Source: a virus
Reading direction: 5' to 3' (one strand)
Length of the DNA: 64,000 nt
IMG/VR virus record: IMGVR_UViG_3300017917_004093
Span: 1 to 64,000 of that record
Made by a program: the position numbers and the translations under genes. A model generated the notes under the pieces. That model searched no databases. It had not been told where the DNA came from and was given only the letters and a program-made list of their open reading frames with translations. Below are positions 32,056 to 40,596 of the stretch, piece after piece (positions within the stretch are counted from its first letter, which is position 1; each line of letters starts with the position of its first letter).

Positions 32056-32487
32056 TCAGCCGCGGCCATTGTGAAACATTTCTTTTTCAGTGATTACTCT
32101 AAAAATCAGGCCTTGGCGTTGACACCATGCAGTGGCTGCTGCCCATTTGGCATAGTTGATGGCCACTATGGCACGCTCTTTCCCGTTTTGATTTTCGGTT
32201 ATGGCGCTCTGTCCCGAGGGTTTGATTTCAATTACTTCGGCTTTGACTGTGTTGTCTTTGGTACGATACACTACCAAAAAATCAGGCACATAGATAGTTT
32301 GTTTACCAGTCAAGGGGTGGCGGTAGGGAATGTTGATACTTTCGCTGGCCCATTGCAACACACTTTGATTGGTGTCACAAAAACGCATAAAAGCATGTTC
32401 CCAGCCTGACCTAAACCTGGGTTGCCCTTTGCCTACATATTTGCCCGGGTTTGTGACTTTGTATAAACCTTGAGCCCATTTTGCCAT
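32056..32487 (-). CDS. 4: Head-completion protein gp4
   Basis: A 143-aa protein very close in layout to T4 gp4: MAKWAQGLYKVTNPGKYVGK, a RSGWEHAFMRFCDTNQSVLQ segment, WASESINIPYRHPLTG, then VPDFLVV and VIEIKPSGQ. The Glu, Asp and Glu-x-Lys residues match a restriction-nuclease-like (TnsA-type) core. In T4 it trims or completes packaged heads before neck addition. The start overlaps the upstream stop. Confidence 0.93.
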   Translation of the reverse strand: MAKWAQGLYKVTNPGKYVGKGQPRFRSGWEHAFMRFCDTNQSVLQWASESINIPYRHPLTGKQTIYVPDFLVVYRTKDNTVKAEVIEIKPSGQSAITENQNGKERAIVAINYAKWAAATAWCQRQGLIFRVITEKEMFHNGRG

Positions 32488-32849
32488 CAGGATCTCACAT
32501 TACGAGCTGCCCAATAGTTGGGAGCTGTGGGTTTCAGCAAGCCCAACAAGGTTGCATTGCTTCTCACACTGTTGAGAAAATAACAAAGGTTGAGTGTTAG
32601 TTCGGGGCCGTTGGGCCCTTTGATGCTGTCTAAAATTACCAAGGCACTGGTATTGGTTTCCTGGGCAACTCTAAATATTGAAACTGTGAATGTTTGCGCC
32701 TGTTCCACAGTGTTGAACACACTTTTGAAGTAGCTGAGTACAACATCGTACTCAGAAGACGGCACATCTTCTGCATAGTTATAGAATTCGTCGTAAATTC
32801 TTACAGTTTGATCTATTCTAGGATTGATTTCATTAATGGTGCCGGCCAT
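32487..32849 (-). CDS. Conserved T4-like morphogenesis protein
   Basis: A 120-aa protein starting MAGTINEINPRIDQTVRIYD, with YDVVLSYFKSVFNTVEQAQT and a NYWAARNVRS end. I recall related proteins in other environmental T4-like phages between tail-tube and head-completion genes, but cannot name the T4 counterpart. Its place between a tail-tube-like protein and gp4 suggests a virion assembly function. Confidence 0.6.
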   Translation of the reverse strand: MAGTINEINPRIDQTVRIYDEFYNYAEDVPSSEYDVVLSYFKSVFNTVEQAQTFTVSIFRVAQETNTSALVILDSIKGPNGPELTLNLCYFLNSVRSNATLLGLLKPTAPNYWAARNVRS

Positions 32850-32858
32850 GTTTGCGCC

Positions 32859-34124
32859 TTAGGTTAATGGTCCAACTGTACCATTGGGGCTGACCACTGG
32901 AGCAGTGGATCTACCTTTGGGCGGGGTTGGAAAGAATATACCATCCAAAATGCCGCGTTGATTGGAAGTGGCTGGAGACTGTCCAACAGGCACAGGACCA
33001 GCTCCGCCTATACCTGATGGGCTGCCTGATGTACCTAGAGCAGCTCTTACTGCTCCCGGCAGTGAAGTTCTAGCAATGATGGCTGCACTGTCCTGTACAT
33101 CTCTTCGAGCAATGCTGGCAATGTTTTTGTCTTTGAACGTGTTGTAGGCAGTGAGTGCCTGTTGAGCAGCACCGACAAGTCCAGCAACTCCCCCGCTGGC
33201 CAAGTCTTCGGCAATGCCTACTCCTGCATCTATGAGGCCGCCCTGTCCCAAAACTGTGGCGGTTGAGCCAGGTCTGCTGAGTGCACTGCGAATGTTGTCA
33301 TAGTAGGCAGGATCTGCGAACCCGGCCACATTGGTATCGGGTCTGACTCGCCCCACAGCACCTGTGCCGTACTTGACTGTTTCATACCGTATGGTCATTC
33401 TATGACTCATGGTACCGTTGCCCTGGGCATAATCGTAGGTATCGTGTTGCCACTCTGTGATCAGCGGATTAATCAGCACATAACTGGTCCACTTGTGTTG
33501 ATTCAAACCAAATATTCTGATGTCACGGAAAAATGGCATTTTGCCTGCGCGACCAATGCTGTTCAAGTTTTTGCCGTCGTTGTAGCTTTCGCCGATGTAG
33601 CCCCAGTCGTTCACAGATCTAGCATTGTCGTAGATGTCTCGAGCATTGTAGTTAAATCCCACAGGACTGCCTATCAGCGCACCCAGGCTTCCGTTGGTGG
33701 CTGCTAGATTGTCATACTGTTGACTGGGATCTTTGTAGTAGTAGGAGTAGTAACTGTACCACATCTGTCTAATAAGATCACCACCGTCATCATGAAATTC
33801 AAACTGAACTGGCTGATAGTCTATCTTTGACTGCACCAGTCTTTTGCGATTGTACTGGTTCATGGTTTCTACCTGCATTTGATACTGAGGCAGTTGCACA
33901 TTTTTTACCATGAGACCAATGGTTCCTATGTCTTGACCGTTGTTGAACGCAGAAGACAGTGCTGGAACGTATGCAGTGTTGATTGTGAAGAAAACGTGAA
34001 AAAGATACTTGTGTTTGGGTGCAAATTCGTACCCGTTGGTCAAAAAGGTTTTACTGGCGTGTGCGTAATCTTTTAGCTGATCTGCGCCAATAAAACCCCT
34101 TAAGAAGTCTTGACCAAAAGCCAT
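32859..34124 (-). CDS. Tail-tube-like structural protein (candidate baseplate/tube component)
   Basis: A 421-aa protein immediately downstream of gp19. The block VKNVQLPQYQMQVETMNQYN then RKRLVQSKIDYQPVQFEF and WYSYYSYYYKDPSQQY is the pattern of gp19-fold tube proteins. T4 has related baseplate tube proteins gp48 and gp54, and this could be one. The last 150 residues are Gly/Ala/Pro-rich and probably flexible. The assignment to a specific T4 protein is unsure. Confidence 0.55.
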   Translation of the reverse strand: MAFGQDFLRGFIGADQLKDYAHASKTFLTNGYEFAPKHKYLFHVFFTINTAYVPALSSAFNNGQDIGTIGLMVKNVQLPQYQMQVETMNQYNRKRLVQSKIDYQPVQFEFHDDGGDLIRQMWYSYYSYYYKDPSQQYDNLAATNGSLGALIGSPVGFNYNARDIYDNARSVNDWGYIGESYNDGKNLNSIGRAGKMPFFRDIRIFGLNQHKWTSYVLINPLITEWQHDTYDYAQGNGTMSHRMTIRYETVKYGTGAVGRVRPDTNVAGFADPAYYDNIRSALSRPGSTATVLGQGGLIDAGVGIAEDLASGGVAGLVGAAQQALTAYNTFKDKNIASIARRDVQDSAAIIARTSLPGAVRAALGTSGSPSGIGGAGPVPVGQSPATSNQRGILDGIFFPTPPKGRSTAPVVSPNGTVGPLT

Positions 34125-34127
34125 GCG

Positions 34128-34754
34128 TTAACCTGTGGCTACATCGCCAATTGTTCTACCAATGACCTGGCCAACGCCAACGTTAGTGCCAGCAGTGTTG
34201 GTCTGCACAGCATTGTCAAACTTGATGGTCATTGCAATAGTTGCTGGTTCGCTGGTGCCGTAGTTCATGTCACCATAGTTGACTTCGCTCAAGAAGCAAC
34301 CATAGATTTCCCATGTTTCTAGAACCTGTGGTTCAACTGTGCCGTTGCCACCGTCCAGAACTTGGAACTGTGTCACAAACTTGTAGTCAATGCCCGAAGC
34401 AGCACTGGCCTGTTCAGCAAAGTCCAACTGTTTCTGCAACTGTTCGCCAACCAGCTTGCTGACTGTGCCGCCTGCGTCATCGCGCACTGTGCAAGTAAGG
34501 TCGCCCCAGCTGTGCTTGCCAGCCAATTTTACAGTGCTGTTATAGATTGGAATCAGCATTTCTTCAAAGCTGACTGTGGGACGAGTAAAGTCCATGACTT
34601 GTTTTGTCAACTCAGTTCTGGGTGTAGATACACCAAAGTTTTGAAACTCAACTCTGAATCTGTACTTGAGCTTGGGCATCAGCAGGCCCTGTGTGGGGCT
34701 GCTTTGATCGCTTGCCAAGGGCACTGTCATTTTTGTTAATGATGCTACTGCCAT
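34128..34754 (-). CDS. 19: Tail tube protein gp19
   Basis: A 208-aa protein. LLMPKLKYRFRVEFQNFG, VMDFTRPTVSFEEMLIPIYN and TWEIYGCFLSEVNYGDMNYG are characteristic of gp19, which stacks as hexamers to form the inner tube of the contractile tail. T4 gp19 is 163 aa, so this copy has about 45 extra residues near the ends. The CATAAATA late promoter and GGAG ribosome-binding site precede it, with a terminator between it and gp18. Confidence 0.93.
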   Translation of the reverse strand: MAVASLTKMTVPLASDQSSPTQGLLMPKLKYRFRVEFQNFGVSTPRTELTKQVMDFTRPTVSFEEMLIPIYNSTVKLAGKHSWGDLTCTVRDDAGGTVSKLVGEQLQKQLDFAEQASAASGIDYKFVTQFQVLDGGNGTVEPQVLETWEIYGCFLSEVNYGDMNYGTSEPATIAMTIKFDNAVQTNTAGTNVGVGQVIGRTIGDVATG

Positions 34755-34774
34755 TTTAATGTCTCCTGTGTAGT

Positions 34775-34782
34775 TATTTATG
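34775..34782 (-). promoter_or_regulatory. T4-type late promoter for gp19
   Basis: CATAAATA (minus); predicted start at about 34769, giving a leader with AGGAG ahead of the ATG at 34754. Confidence 0.7.
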
Positions 34783-34797
34783 GCCTTTTGGTCATGA

Positions 34798-34823
34798 AAA
34801 ATAGGGCCCGAGGACCCTATTTT
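34798..34823 (-). terminator. Intrinsic terminator between gp18 and gp19
   Basis: 9-bp stem AAAATAGGG/CCCTATTTT, 8-nt loop, T-run on the minus strand, 21 bp after the gp18 stop. Confidence 0.8.
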
Positions 34824-34843
34824 GTTTGTCGGCCATAGACATG

Positions 34844-37800
34844 TTATGCATTTACGGCCACTGTGCTTACACTGCTTGCAATTTCGCCAGTGTTCTTGAT
34901 ACGCACAGGAATGTAAATAAATTCAACTGCCTTCACTGGTTCAATGGCAATATCAACATACAACTCATTGCGGTCGATACGGGCAGGTGTGTTGTTGGTT
35001 GTATCGCAGACCACAAGGTAATCGTAGATACCGCGCTTGTTGACCAAGTCAATCATGAGCGAATTTACCGCATTGCTGATTTCGTTGCGTGTGATCTGAT
35101 CGTTGGGTTCAAACAAGAATGTTTTGCTAATCTCTTGTAGTCGGGCGCGAATAAACGCAATCAAACGAGACACGTTGATTCGATCCAGTGCAGATGCAAT
35201 TGATGTCACTGTCTTGTTACCAAAGTTGGTAATACCCACTCCAGGCACAAATGTAATCGGGTTGATATCCAATTCGTACAGTGCATCACGCAAGCCTTGA
35301 TTAACTCCCAGTGTAATAAATTCGCCAGTTTGAGCATTGACATAACCAATTCTCAACGCATTGTCAATTACACCGCGACGAGTACCAGCTGGAGCCAACC
35401 AGGGGAACGCTACTTCGTCGTTGCGCAGAATTGTACGCAACATCATGTGACTAGGAGGCTGTACCACCAAGGCACCAGACAAATCTGTGGTCTGGCAGCT
35501 GGGATAGAACACGCCCAGATATGTGTCGCTGGTTGTTAGTCCATCAGCAGTTGGATAACCATTTCCACTGTTGTCTGTGGCCCAGGCCTGCACTTCGGCA
35601 GCATTTCCAGGCAGTCTCAATGGCGTATCGCCAATCACAAAAGCTGTGTTGTTGCGATCATTGTTGAGTTCCACCATGTTGGGAATCAACTCTGGGTACT
35701 GAGGACAAGCCATCAAATTAAACTGACGCTGTTCTTCTCTGATGTCTACGGAAGCATCAATACCGGCCTTAAGAGCTGCTACAACAATAGCACGTTGCGC
35801 CTGACGGCCCATGTAAGGACTTCCATCGTTCTTGTTGCCACTCTGTGTTACCCATGCATTGGTCACTGTGGGCAAAATTTCATCAGGGAAGCTTTGTGAA
35901 TTGAAGTAGTCAACTCTGAAGCTCTTGACATTGTAACCACTTCTACGTGTGTTAAACAACAGCATACCCTGAGGATACAGCGATGGAACTGGGTGGTCAA
36001 GGTCCACATAGTTGCTGGTCAGCAAACTCTCGATGGTAGGAATCGGATCAGTAATGGGATCTGTTGTGCCGTTGGGTGCCCAACGTGCATCCGCAAACAG
36101 TATACCATTTTCTGTGGTTTGATCAGAGTTTACAATTTGTACCCATTGATCAGTACCGTCAATGTTTTCCCAACGATACAGCAACGGATAATTTTCTAGG
36201 TCGCTGGTATCAATCCACAAATCTCCATACACCAACGGACTCTTGGCAGTGTTGGTTTGTGTTGTGGGAGGTGTGGTTGAGAAAATTGGGCCTGTGGCAT
36301 TGGTCAAGCTCAAATTATAACCACGAACATCGTTGGTTACATTTTGATATCCTTGCCAAATGCCATTGTTTTGAATCATAATATCAGCTTCGGTGGTGGT
36401 GCTGTAGAACCACAAACGACCGTCATCGGGATCTTGATTGGGTGCAGTTGAGCTGGCAGTATAGGTAAAGAACGGTGCTGTATCAAATGATGACAAGTTT
36501 ATCACACCTGAATCTCCCACTATGACCCCTTGGATGGTTCCGTTGAAACCAGCAGTGGTCACTGGTGTACCAATCACGTTGACCAAATTAATAAAACCGC
36601 CGGTGCTGTGAGTGAACACAATGGCTCCTGTGCTGCTGATGCTGGCTGACACATAAGGCACGTTAGCAGCAGACACAGCGGCAACAAAATCAGCTGCTGT
36701 AGTACCATTTATGGTTGCAGTTACAACGGGGCTTAGATCTGGTGTTCCAGGAGCTGTGGCTTGTATGGTAAATGTATTGCCAGACACAAAAGGACCTGGT
36801 GAGGTATCATCTCCGGTTATTACTGTTTGACCAGTTTGGAAAAATTGATAAATTTCAACGCCGCCTTGGATTGGAGTAGCAGATTCAGAGTTCCAGCGAG
36901 CCCAGGTTGTGCCAATGGGAATGTTGGCTCCGCCGCCCGAAGGATCTAGTCCGTAAATGGCCTCTCTAGCATATTCATACAGTGGCACACTTTGTTGTAC
37001 CCAAGCAAACAGTGTGGCTGTCCACTTTTTCAATACCAAGTTGGTGCCTAAATTAACACTGTTGGTTTTTTGCCATACACTGCCAGTTGGAGCAGGACTG
37101 GTGTCGGTGCTTCTCCAGCGAGGCTGACTATAGTTGGGGCCAGCAAACAGTTCGGGCGCATTGTATGTGCCGGCTGTGATGCCCAACGCGGTCAGCGGTG
37201 TACCTGTTCCGTTGGTTATTTCAACCAGCCCGCCGCCACCGGTGGATCCGTCAGCAGTGGCTGTACTGTCGGCATAAATTACCAACTTGCCATTGTCAAC
37301 GCCAGAGTATACACCAGTGATGCTGGCAGAGTTGATGTTGTCAGACAAATTCTTAACACTGGCAGTAACGCCGTTGTCGACTGCAACTGTGGTACCGTTG
37401 ATGATCACGGTATTGCCAACTGACAATGTGGGTGCAGTTGCTGTGCCCTGTATTGTGGGCCATGCGGTTTTCCAATCGTCACTGCCCAATAAAACCCAAG
37501 TGTTGTACAAAGCAATTAATACTGCACTAGAAGAATATGTTACAGTTGAGCTATAAACATCGGTAGTGGGGCCGCCGCGCTTGAAGTAAAATCTATTGTG
37601 AACCTCAGTGGCAGAAATTGCATAGTCAGAAATGCTGCCGATGCTTTGCAGTGGCACTGTGGTAGACGGTTGTAGATTGGTAGTGCTGGTAATTACAATG
37701 GGCACCTTGTTGGTAAAAGCGGCAGTGGTCTGATTCCACTGGAAAATACCCCAGGTGGTCTCGGCAGTGTCCAACCAATAGTCGCCGTCAGTGGGGTTGC

Positions 37801-38182
37801 CAGTGGGGCGTGTCAAACTGCCTGTTAGTGCTGCTAGATCAATGTCCACACGCTGTACATAGCAGCGATTGGTAATGCCTAGCGCAGAATAAGCAGCCAA
37901 CAAACCATATTCGTTGAGCTCGTAGCCGTTGATGGGTGTGCCTGCTGTGGTTCTGTAAAAGAATGGAACACCAAATGTTGTGCTCAAGTCTCTTTGACTG
38001 GTAATCAAATAAGGCTTGTTTGCGTTGAATTGTAGAGTACCAGCTGCAACTCCTGTGCCAGTGCCCGAAACTTTGTTTTGTGCTGTGGCAATCAAAACAT
38101 AGGGTACTGAATTGGTAGCAGCAGGAATAAATTGACTTTCGTCAATGATTGTTACTTCTACGCCGGGTGAAATTAGTGCCAT
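34844..38182 (-). CDS. 18: Tail sheath protein gp18, unusually long
   Basis: A 1112-aa protein; T4 gp18 is 659 aa. The N-terminus MALISPGVEVTIIDESQFIP and the C-terminal part are clearly sheath: HMMLRTILRNDEVAFPWLAP, then LDRINVSRLIAFIRARLQEI and FIYIPVRIKNTGEIA. The middle (about residues 130-720) carries several inserted modules with G-D-x-W-x-D-T strands (GDYWLDTAETTWGIFQW; YGDLWIDTSDLENYPLLYRW; DDGRLWFYSTTTEADIMI). These look like surface-exposed beta domains on the outside of the sheath. A GATAAATA late promoter precedes it. Confidence 0.94.
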   Translation of the reverse strand: MALISPGVEVTIIDESQFIPAATNSVPYVLIATAQNKVSGTGTGVAAGTLQFNANKPYLITSQRDLSTTFGVPFFYRTTAGTPINGYELNEYGLLAAYSALGITNRCYVQRVDIDLAALTGSLTRPTGNPTDGDYWLDTAETTWGIFQWNQTTAAFTNKVPIVITSTTNLQPSTTVPLQSIGSISDYAISATEVHNRFYFKRGGPTTDVYSSTVTYSSSAVLIALYNTWVLLGSDDWKTAWPTIQGTATAPTLSVGNTVIINGTTVAVDNGVTASVKNLSDNINSASITGVYSGVDNGKLVIYADSTATADGSTGGGGLVEITNGTGTPLTALGITAGTYNAPELFAGPNYSQPRWRSTDTSPAPTGSVWQKTNSVNLGTNLVLKKWTATLFAWVQQSVPLYEYAREAIYGLDPSGGGANIPIGTTWARWNSESATPIQGGVEIYQFFQTGQTVITGDDTSPGPFVSGNTFTIQATAPGTPDLSPVVTATINGTTAADFVAAVSAANVPYVSASISSTGAIVFTHSTGGFINLVNVIGTPVTTAGFNGTIQGVIVGDSGVINLSSFDTAPFFTYTASSTAPNQDPDDGRLWFYSTTTEADIMIQNNGIWQGYQNVTNDVRGYNLSLTNATGPIFSTTPPTTQTNTAKSPLVYGDLWIDTSDLENYPLLYRWENIDGTDQWVQIVNSDQTTENGILFADARWAPNGTTDPITDPIPTIESLLTSNYVDLDHPVPSLYPQGMLLFNTRRSGYNVKSFRVDYFNSQSFPDEILPTVTNAWVTQSGNKNDGSPYMGRQAQRAIVVAALKAGIDASVDIREEQRQFNLMACPQYPELIPNMVELNNDRNNTAFVIGDTPLRLPGNAAEVQAWATDNSGNGYPTADGLTTSDTYLGVFYPSCQTTDLSGALVVQPPSHMMLRTILRNDEVAFPWLAPAGTRRGVIDNALRIGYVNAQTGEFITLGVNQGLRDALYELDINPITFVPGVGITNFGNKTVTSIASALDRINVSRLIAFIRARLQEISKTFLFEPNDQITRNEISNAVNSLMIDLVNKRGIYDYLVVCDTTNNTPARIDRNELYVDIAIEPVKAVEFIYIPVRIKNTGEIASSVSTVAVNA

Positions 38183-38208
38183 AAGTAAATCCTTTTTCTA
38201 GCTACTGA

Positions 38209-38216
38209 TATTTATC
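38209..38216 (-). promoter_or_regulatory. T4-type late promoter for gp18
   Basis: GATAAATA (minus); predicted start at about 38203 and a 21-nt leader containing AAAGGA. Confidence 0.7.
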
Positions 38217-38265
38217 GGTCTCATCAAAAAGAACCCGTTATAGCATCCCTACTGAGTAGGTTTTG

Positions 38266-38273
38266 TATAAATA
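38266..38273 (+). promoter_or_regulatory. T4-type late promoter (exact consensus)
   Basis: TATAAATA on the plus strand, 8 bp before the ATG at 38282, giving a predicted leader of about 3 nt. It is divergent from the gp18 promoter 50 bp away. Confidence 0.65.
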
Positions 38274-38281
38274 TATCTACA

Positions 38282-38629
38282 ATGAACCGGCCTTTGTGTC
38301 TTTTTTGCAATCAACGACCGCGAGCTGTGGCCTATCACACCGAAGACCGCACACAGTATCGTAGACTGTGTGAACACTGCATAAAGAAAAAGAAAAAAAT
38401 CAAACCGCCCACTCCGCGTTGGCAGTCAGCTGGCTACAAGAAAAAAACTACCTGTGACCGTTGCGGTTTTAGAGCTAGATACTCAGCACAGTTGGTGGTG
38501 TATCACGTGGACGGCAATCAGCACAACACAGACACACGGAATCTAAAAACAGTGTGCCTAAACTGTGTGGAAGAAATCAAACGCAGTGATCTCAGCTGGC
38601 GGCAGGGCGATCTTGAGCCGGATTTGTGA
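38282..38629 (+). CDS. HNH-like zinc-ribbon protein
   Basis: A 115-aa protein with four Cys pairs: CLFC, CEHC, CDRC and CLNC. Between the last two is VVYHVDGNQHNTDTRNLKTV, the HNH-type His/Asn signature. The fold suggests a zinc-stabilised HNH endonuclease or nucleic-acid-binding protein; conserved copies occur in T4-like cyanophages by recollection. Its end overlaps the dNMP-kinase gene by 38 nt tail to tail. Predicted mRNA is nearly leaderless. Confidence 0.72.
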   Translation: MNRPLCLFCNQRPRAVAYHTEDRTQYRRLCEHCIKKKKKIKPPTPRWQSAGYKKKTTCDRCGFRARYSAQLVVYHVDGNQHNTDTRNLKTVCLNCVEEIKRSDLSWRQGDLEPDL

Positions 38630-39251
38630 CCAAAGCTTTGACTTGTTGATATAAGTCATCCAATGTGCCGTTGTTGTCTAAAACAGCATCAAACTTGGTG
38701 CCTACCCAACTGGTTTCGCTGGCATGTATGCCCATGCGTTCAAGTTTGACCTTGCTTACGCTCCAGCTGGTATTACCGTCGGGTCCGCGGTTAACGCTTT
38801 TGGCAGCTTCGTACCACTCAGGTTCGGGTCCGCGCACCACACGGATCACTAGGCCGCCTGCTTCTTTGATTGCAGCGATTTCGTTGGGAAACCTGCAGTC
38901 GCTGATCACTACATCATCTTCACTGTTTCTTAATTTGTTTTCCAGGCTGGCAATCCAAATGTTGTCATGAAATCCGCGACGACAAACTTCTGTGCCCCAG
39001 TACTGTAAAACCCAACGAGGAGTAATATCCATGCCCAGTCGTTTGCTCCACCACTCGTCGCGCTGCTCACGCCATTCGCGAGCTTGTTTTGTGCGCCCTT
39101 CCAACATAGTGCGGTCCCATCCAAAAACACAAGACACAGCGTCTTTGAGTGTGTTAGCAAAGCTTTCCCTGCGAAAATGATGCAGATTTACTAGATAATC
39201 TGCAATGGTGTCCTTGCCTGACCCAATGAAACCGCAAATTCCAATGATCAT
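38592..39251 (-). CDS. 1: Deoxynucleoside monophosphate kinase (gp1-like)
   Basis: A 219-aa kinase. The P-loop GFIGSGKDT (residues 7-15) and the LVNLHHFRRESFANTLKDAV start resemble T4 gp1, which phosphorylates dGMP, dTMP and 5-hydroxymethyl-dCMP. Later VVISDCRFPNEIAAIKEAGG and GLVIRVVRGP also fit the family, and VLDNNGTLDDLYQQVKAL ends the domain. It supplies dNTP precursors. The start overlaps the exonuclease stop as ATGA. Confidence 0.88.
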   Translation of the reverse strand: MIIGICGFIGSGKDTIADYLVNLHHFRRESFANTLKDAVSCVFGWDRTMLEGRTKQAREWREQRDEWWSKRLGMDITPRWVLQYWGTEVCRRGFHDNIWIASLENKLRNSEDDVVISDCRFPNEIAAIKEAGGLVIRVVRGPEPEWYEAAKSVNRGPDGNTSWSVSKVKLERMGIHASETSWVGTKFDAVLDNNGTLDDLYQQVKALVTNPAQDRPAAS

Positions 39252-39772
39252 CGCATTTCCTTTATTTTAAAATATTTCAATGTGTCTTGAACCATGACTA
39301 TTTGTCTACGACAGTCTTCCAAGGCATGATGACTGGCCGGTGGTGCTTCTACATCAGGCCACAAGCTCAGCAGGGTTCGACTGTCGCGTACTTTGTAATA
39401 CTGCCAGGGCAAGGGCTTTTTGTAGCTTTTGTAAGCATGCTCTAAAATGGTCATATCGTAGGTAGGGCCTTGTGCCCAGATACGATTGCTGTGCCAAATC
39501 AACCGGCCCAATTCATCCAGTGCTTGATCTAGCGGAATACGACCATCTTCAGCAAAGGCCTCATCTCGCACCACAGGGGGCTGTGTGGCCCACCATTCCA
39601 GTGTGTTTTGATCAATTTCACGATGTTCTTGGCTCTCTAGAGTTACACGAGCATAGTAACTTTTGTCCTGGTAATAACCATCGCCAAAAGGATCAAATCC
39701 CTGAGCAGCTATAGTCAAAATACAGGTTTCTGGTCCAGTGGCCAGGCCTTCTAAATCGAGCATTAAATCCAT
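39248..39772 (-). CDS. DexA-like DEDD 3'-5' exonuclease
   Basis: A 174-aa exonuclease of the DEDD superfamily. Exo I is MLDLEGL (D6, E8), exo II lies in AQGPTYDMTILEHAY, and exo III is HHALEDCRRQI (His, Asp). This matches the short Rv2179c/DexA-type exonucleases; T4 DexA is 227 aa. It probably degrades host or processed ssDNA or RNA. A sigma70-type promoter lies 6 bp before the ATG, predicting a leaderless mRNA, and dNMP kinase follows in the same unit. Confidence 0.85.
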   Translation of the reverse strand: MDLMLDLEGLATGPETCILTIAAQGFDPFGDGYYQDKSYYARVTLESQEHREIDQNTLEWWATQPPVVRDEAFAEDGRIPLDQALDELGRLIWHSNRIWAQGPTYDMTILEHAYKSYKKPLPWQYYKVRDSRTLLSLWPDVEAPPASHHALEDCRRQIVMVQDTLKYFKIKEMR

Positions 39773-39778
39773 TTTGCT

Positions 39779-39807
39779 AGTATAGCAAAAGTCAGGTTAA
39801 GTGTCAA
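39779..39807 (-). promoter_or_regulatory. Consensus sigma70 promoter, leaderless geometry
   Basis: Minus strand: -35 TTGACA (39807-39802), 17-bp spacer ending in TGC, -10 TATACT (39784-39779), then AGCAAA and the ATG at 39772. Predicted start on the A of the ATG. Confidence 0.8.
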
Positions 39808-40569
39808 TTATCCAATGACCCAAGTCAAAGGTTGTGAACCGTCTACATAGGTCTTGAGTTGCTCGATTAGTGCATCCATTTGGGTCTGCGCTTCGCCCTT
39901 CATGGCAGTACCGTTGAGTGTGCCGCCGCCTTGTGGTCCGGCAATGGTGCTGTATTTTTCTCGGGCTTCGCCAATCATGTACTTGCAGTTTGCAACCATG
40001 TAGTCTCGTATCCATTGGCTGATTTGGAAATCGCTCAACAGGTTAATTTCAGGCTTGAGGTTATCGGTCCACAACAGCACGTTTTCGCCTGTGCCGCGCC
40101 AGTCACGAGCCATTTGCAGTTTCTTGGTCACAGGGTTCCAAGTAAACACCACATACTGGCCAAACATACGACCTGCCAGCTCCACATATTGTGTGTAAAA
40201 ATCGTAGGTGGCAAGACCGCCGGCCACGTTGAAATTCATCAAGTAAACGTTTAGAGAAGCTTGAGTAAACGGATCAAAGTTGGTGGCATAGGGACCTTGA
40301 CTGTTGCCGAATGTTCTGCGGAATATCTGACGCACATTGATCACTTCTTGCGGAAGTGTGTAAATGTTTACATCTTGCACCAGCTCAAGAAAACTATAGC
40401 TTTCTTCATAGGCATTTTGTGCACGTTGACGATAAGTGCCAATGGTTTTTTGATACGCAGCTTCGTAGTGATCTGGATCAAGTTCAACATCAATCATGCC
40501 TGAGCCCAATTGCAGCTGAACATAATTGATGAGGTCTTGCTTGAGAACTTGTAACGTATTTTCGGCCAT
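39808..40569 (-). CDS. 13: Neck protein gp13
   Basis: A 253-aa protein. The region DPDHYEAAYQKTIGTYRQRA followed by YTLPQEVINVRQIFRRTFG and LSDFQISQWIRDYMVANCKY matches the gp13 connector/neck type of environmental T4-like phages. In T4, gp13 and gp14 seal the packaged head. Its partners gp14 and gp15 lie on the opposite strand. The Shine-Dalgarno GGAG is inside a perfect hairpin. Confidence 0.75.
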   Translation of the reverse strand: MAENTLQVLKQDLINYVQLQLGSGMIDVELDPDHYEAAYQKTIGTYRQRAQNAYEESYSFLELVQDVNIYTLPQEVINVRQIFRRTFGNSQGPYATNFDPFTQASLNVYLMNFNVAGGLATYDFYTQYVELAGRMFGQYVVFTWNPVTKKLQMARDWRGTGENVLLWTDNLKPEINLLSDFQISQWIRDYMVANCKYMIGEAREKYSTIAGPQGGGTLNGTAMKGEAQTQMDALIEQLKTYVDGSQPLTWVIG

Positions 40570-40590
40570 ATAGGGACTCCAGTCCCTATA
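40569..40590 (-). promoter_or_regulatory. Hairpin over the gp13 ribosome-binding site
   Basis: TATAGGGACT/AGTCCCTATA is a perfect 10-bp inverted repeat with a 2-nt centre. It covers the GGAG Shine-Dalgarno sequence, 7 nt before the ATG at 40569, and its last base is the A of the ATG. Confidence 0.75.
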
Positions 40591-40596
40591 TTTAGC
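40589..40596 (-). promoter_or_regulatory. T4-type late promoter overlapping the gp13 hairpin
   Basis: GCTAAATA (minus). The predicted start, about 40583, falls inside the 5' arm of the hairpin, so late transcripts would lack most of that arm. Confidence 0.6.

Noticed and set aside
32859-34124. Firm assignment as gp48 or gp54
   Set aside because: A tube-like pattern is visible, but no feature distinguishes these baseplate proteins from a gp19 paralogue.
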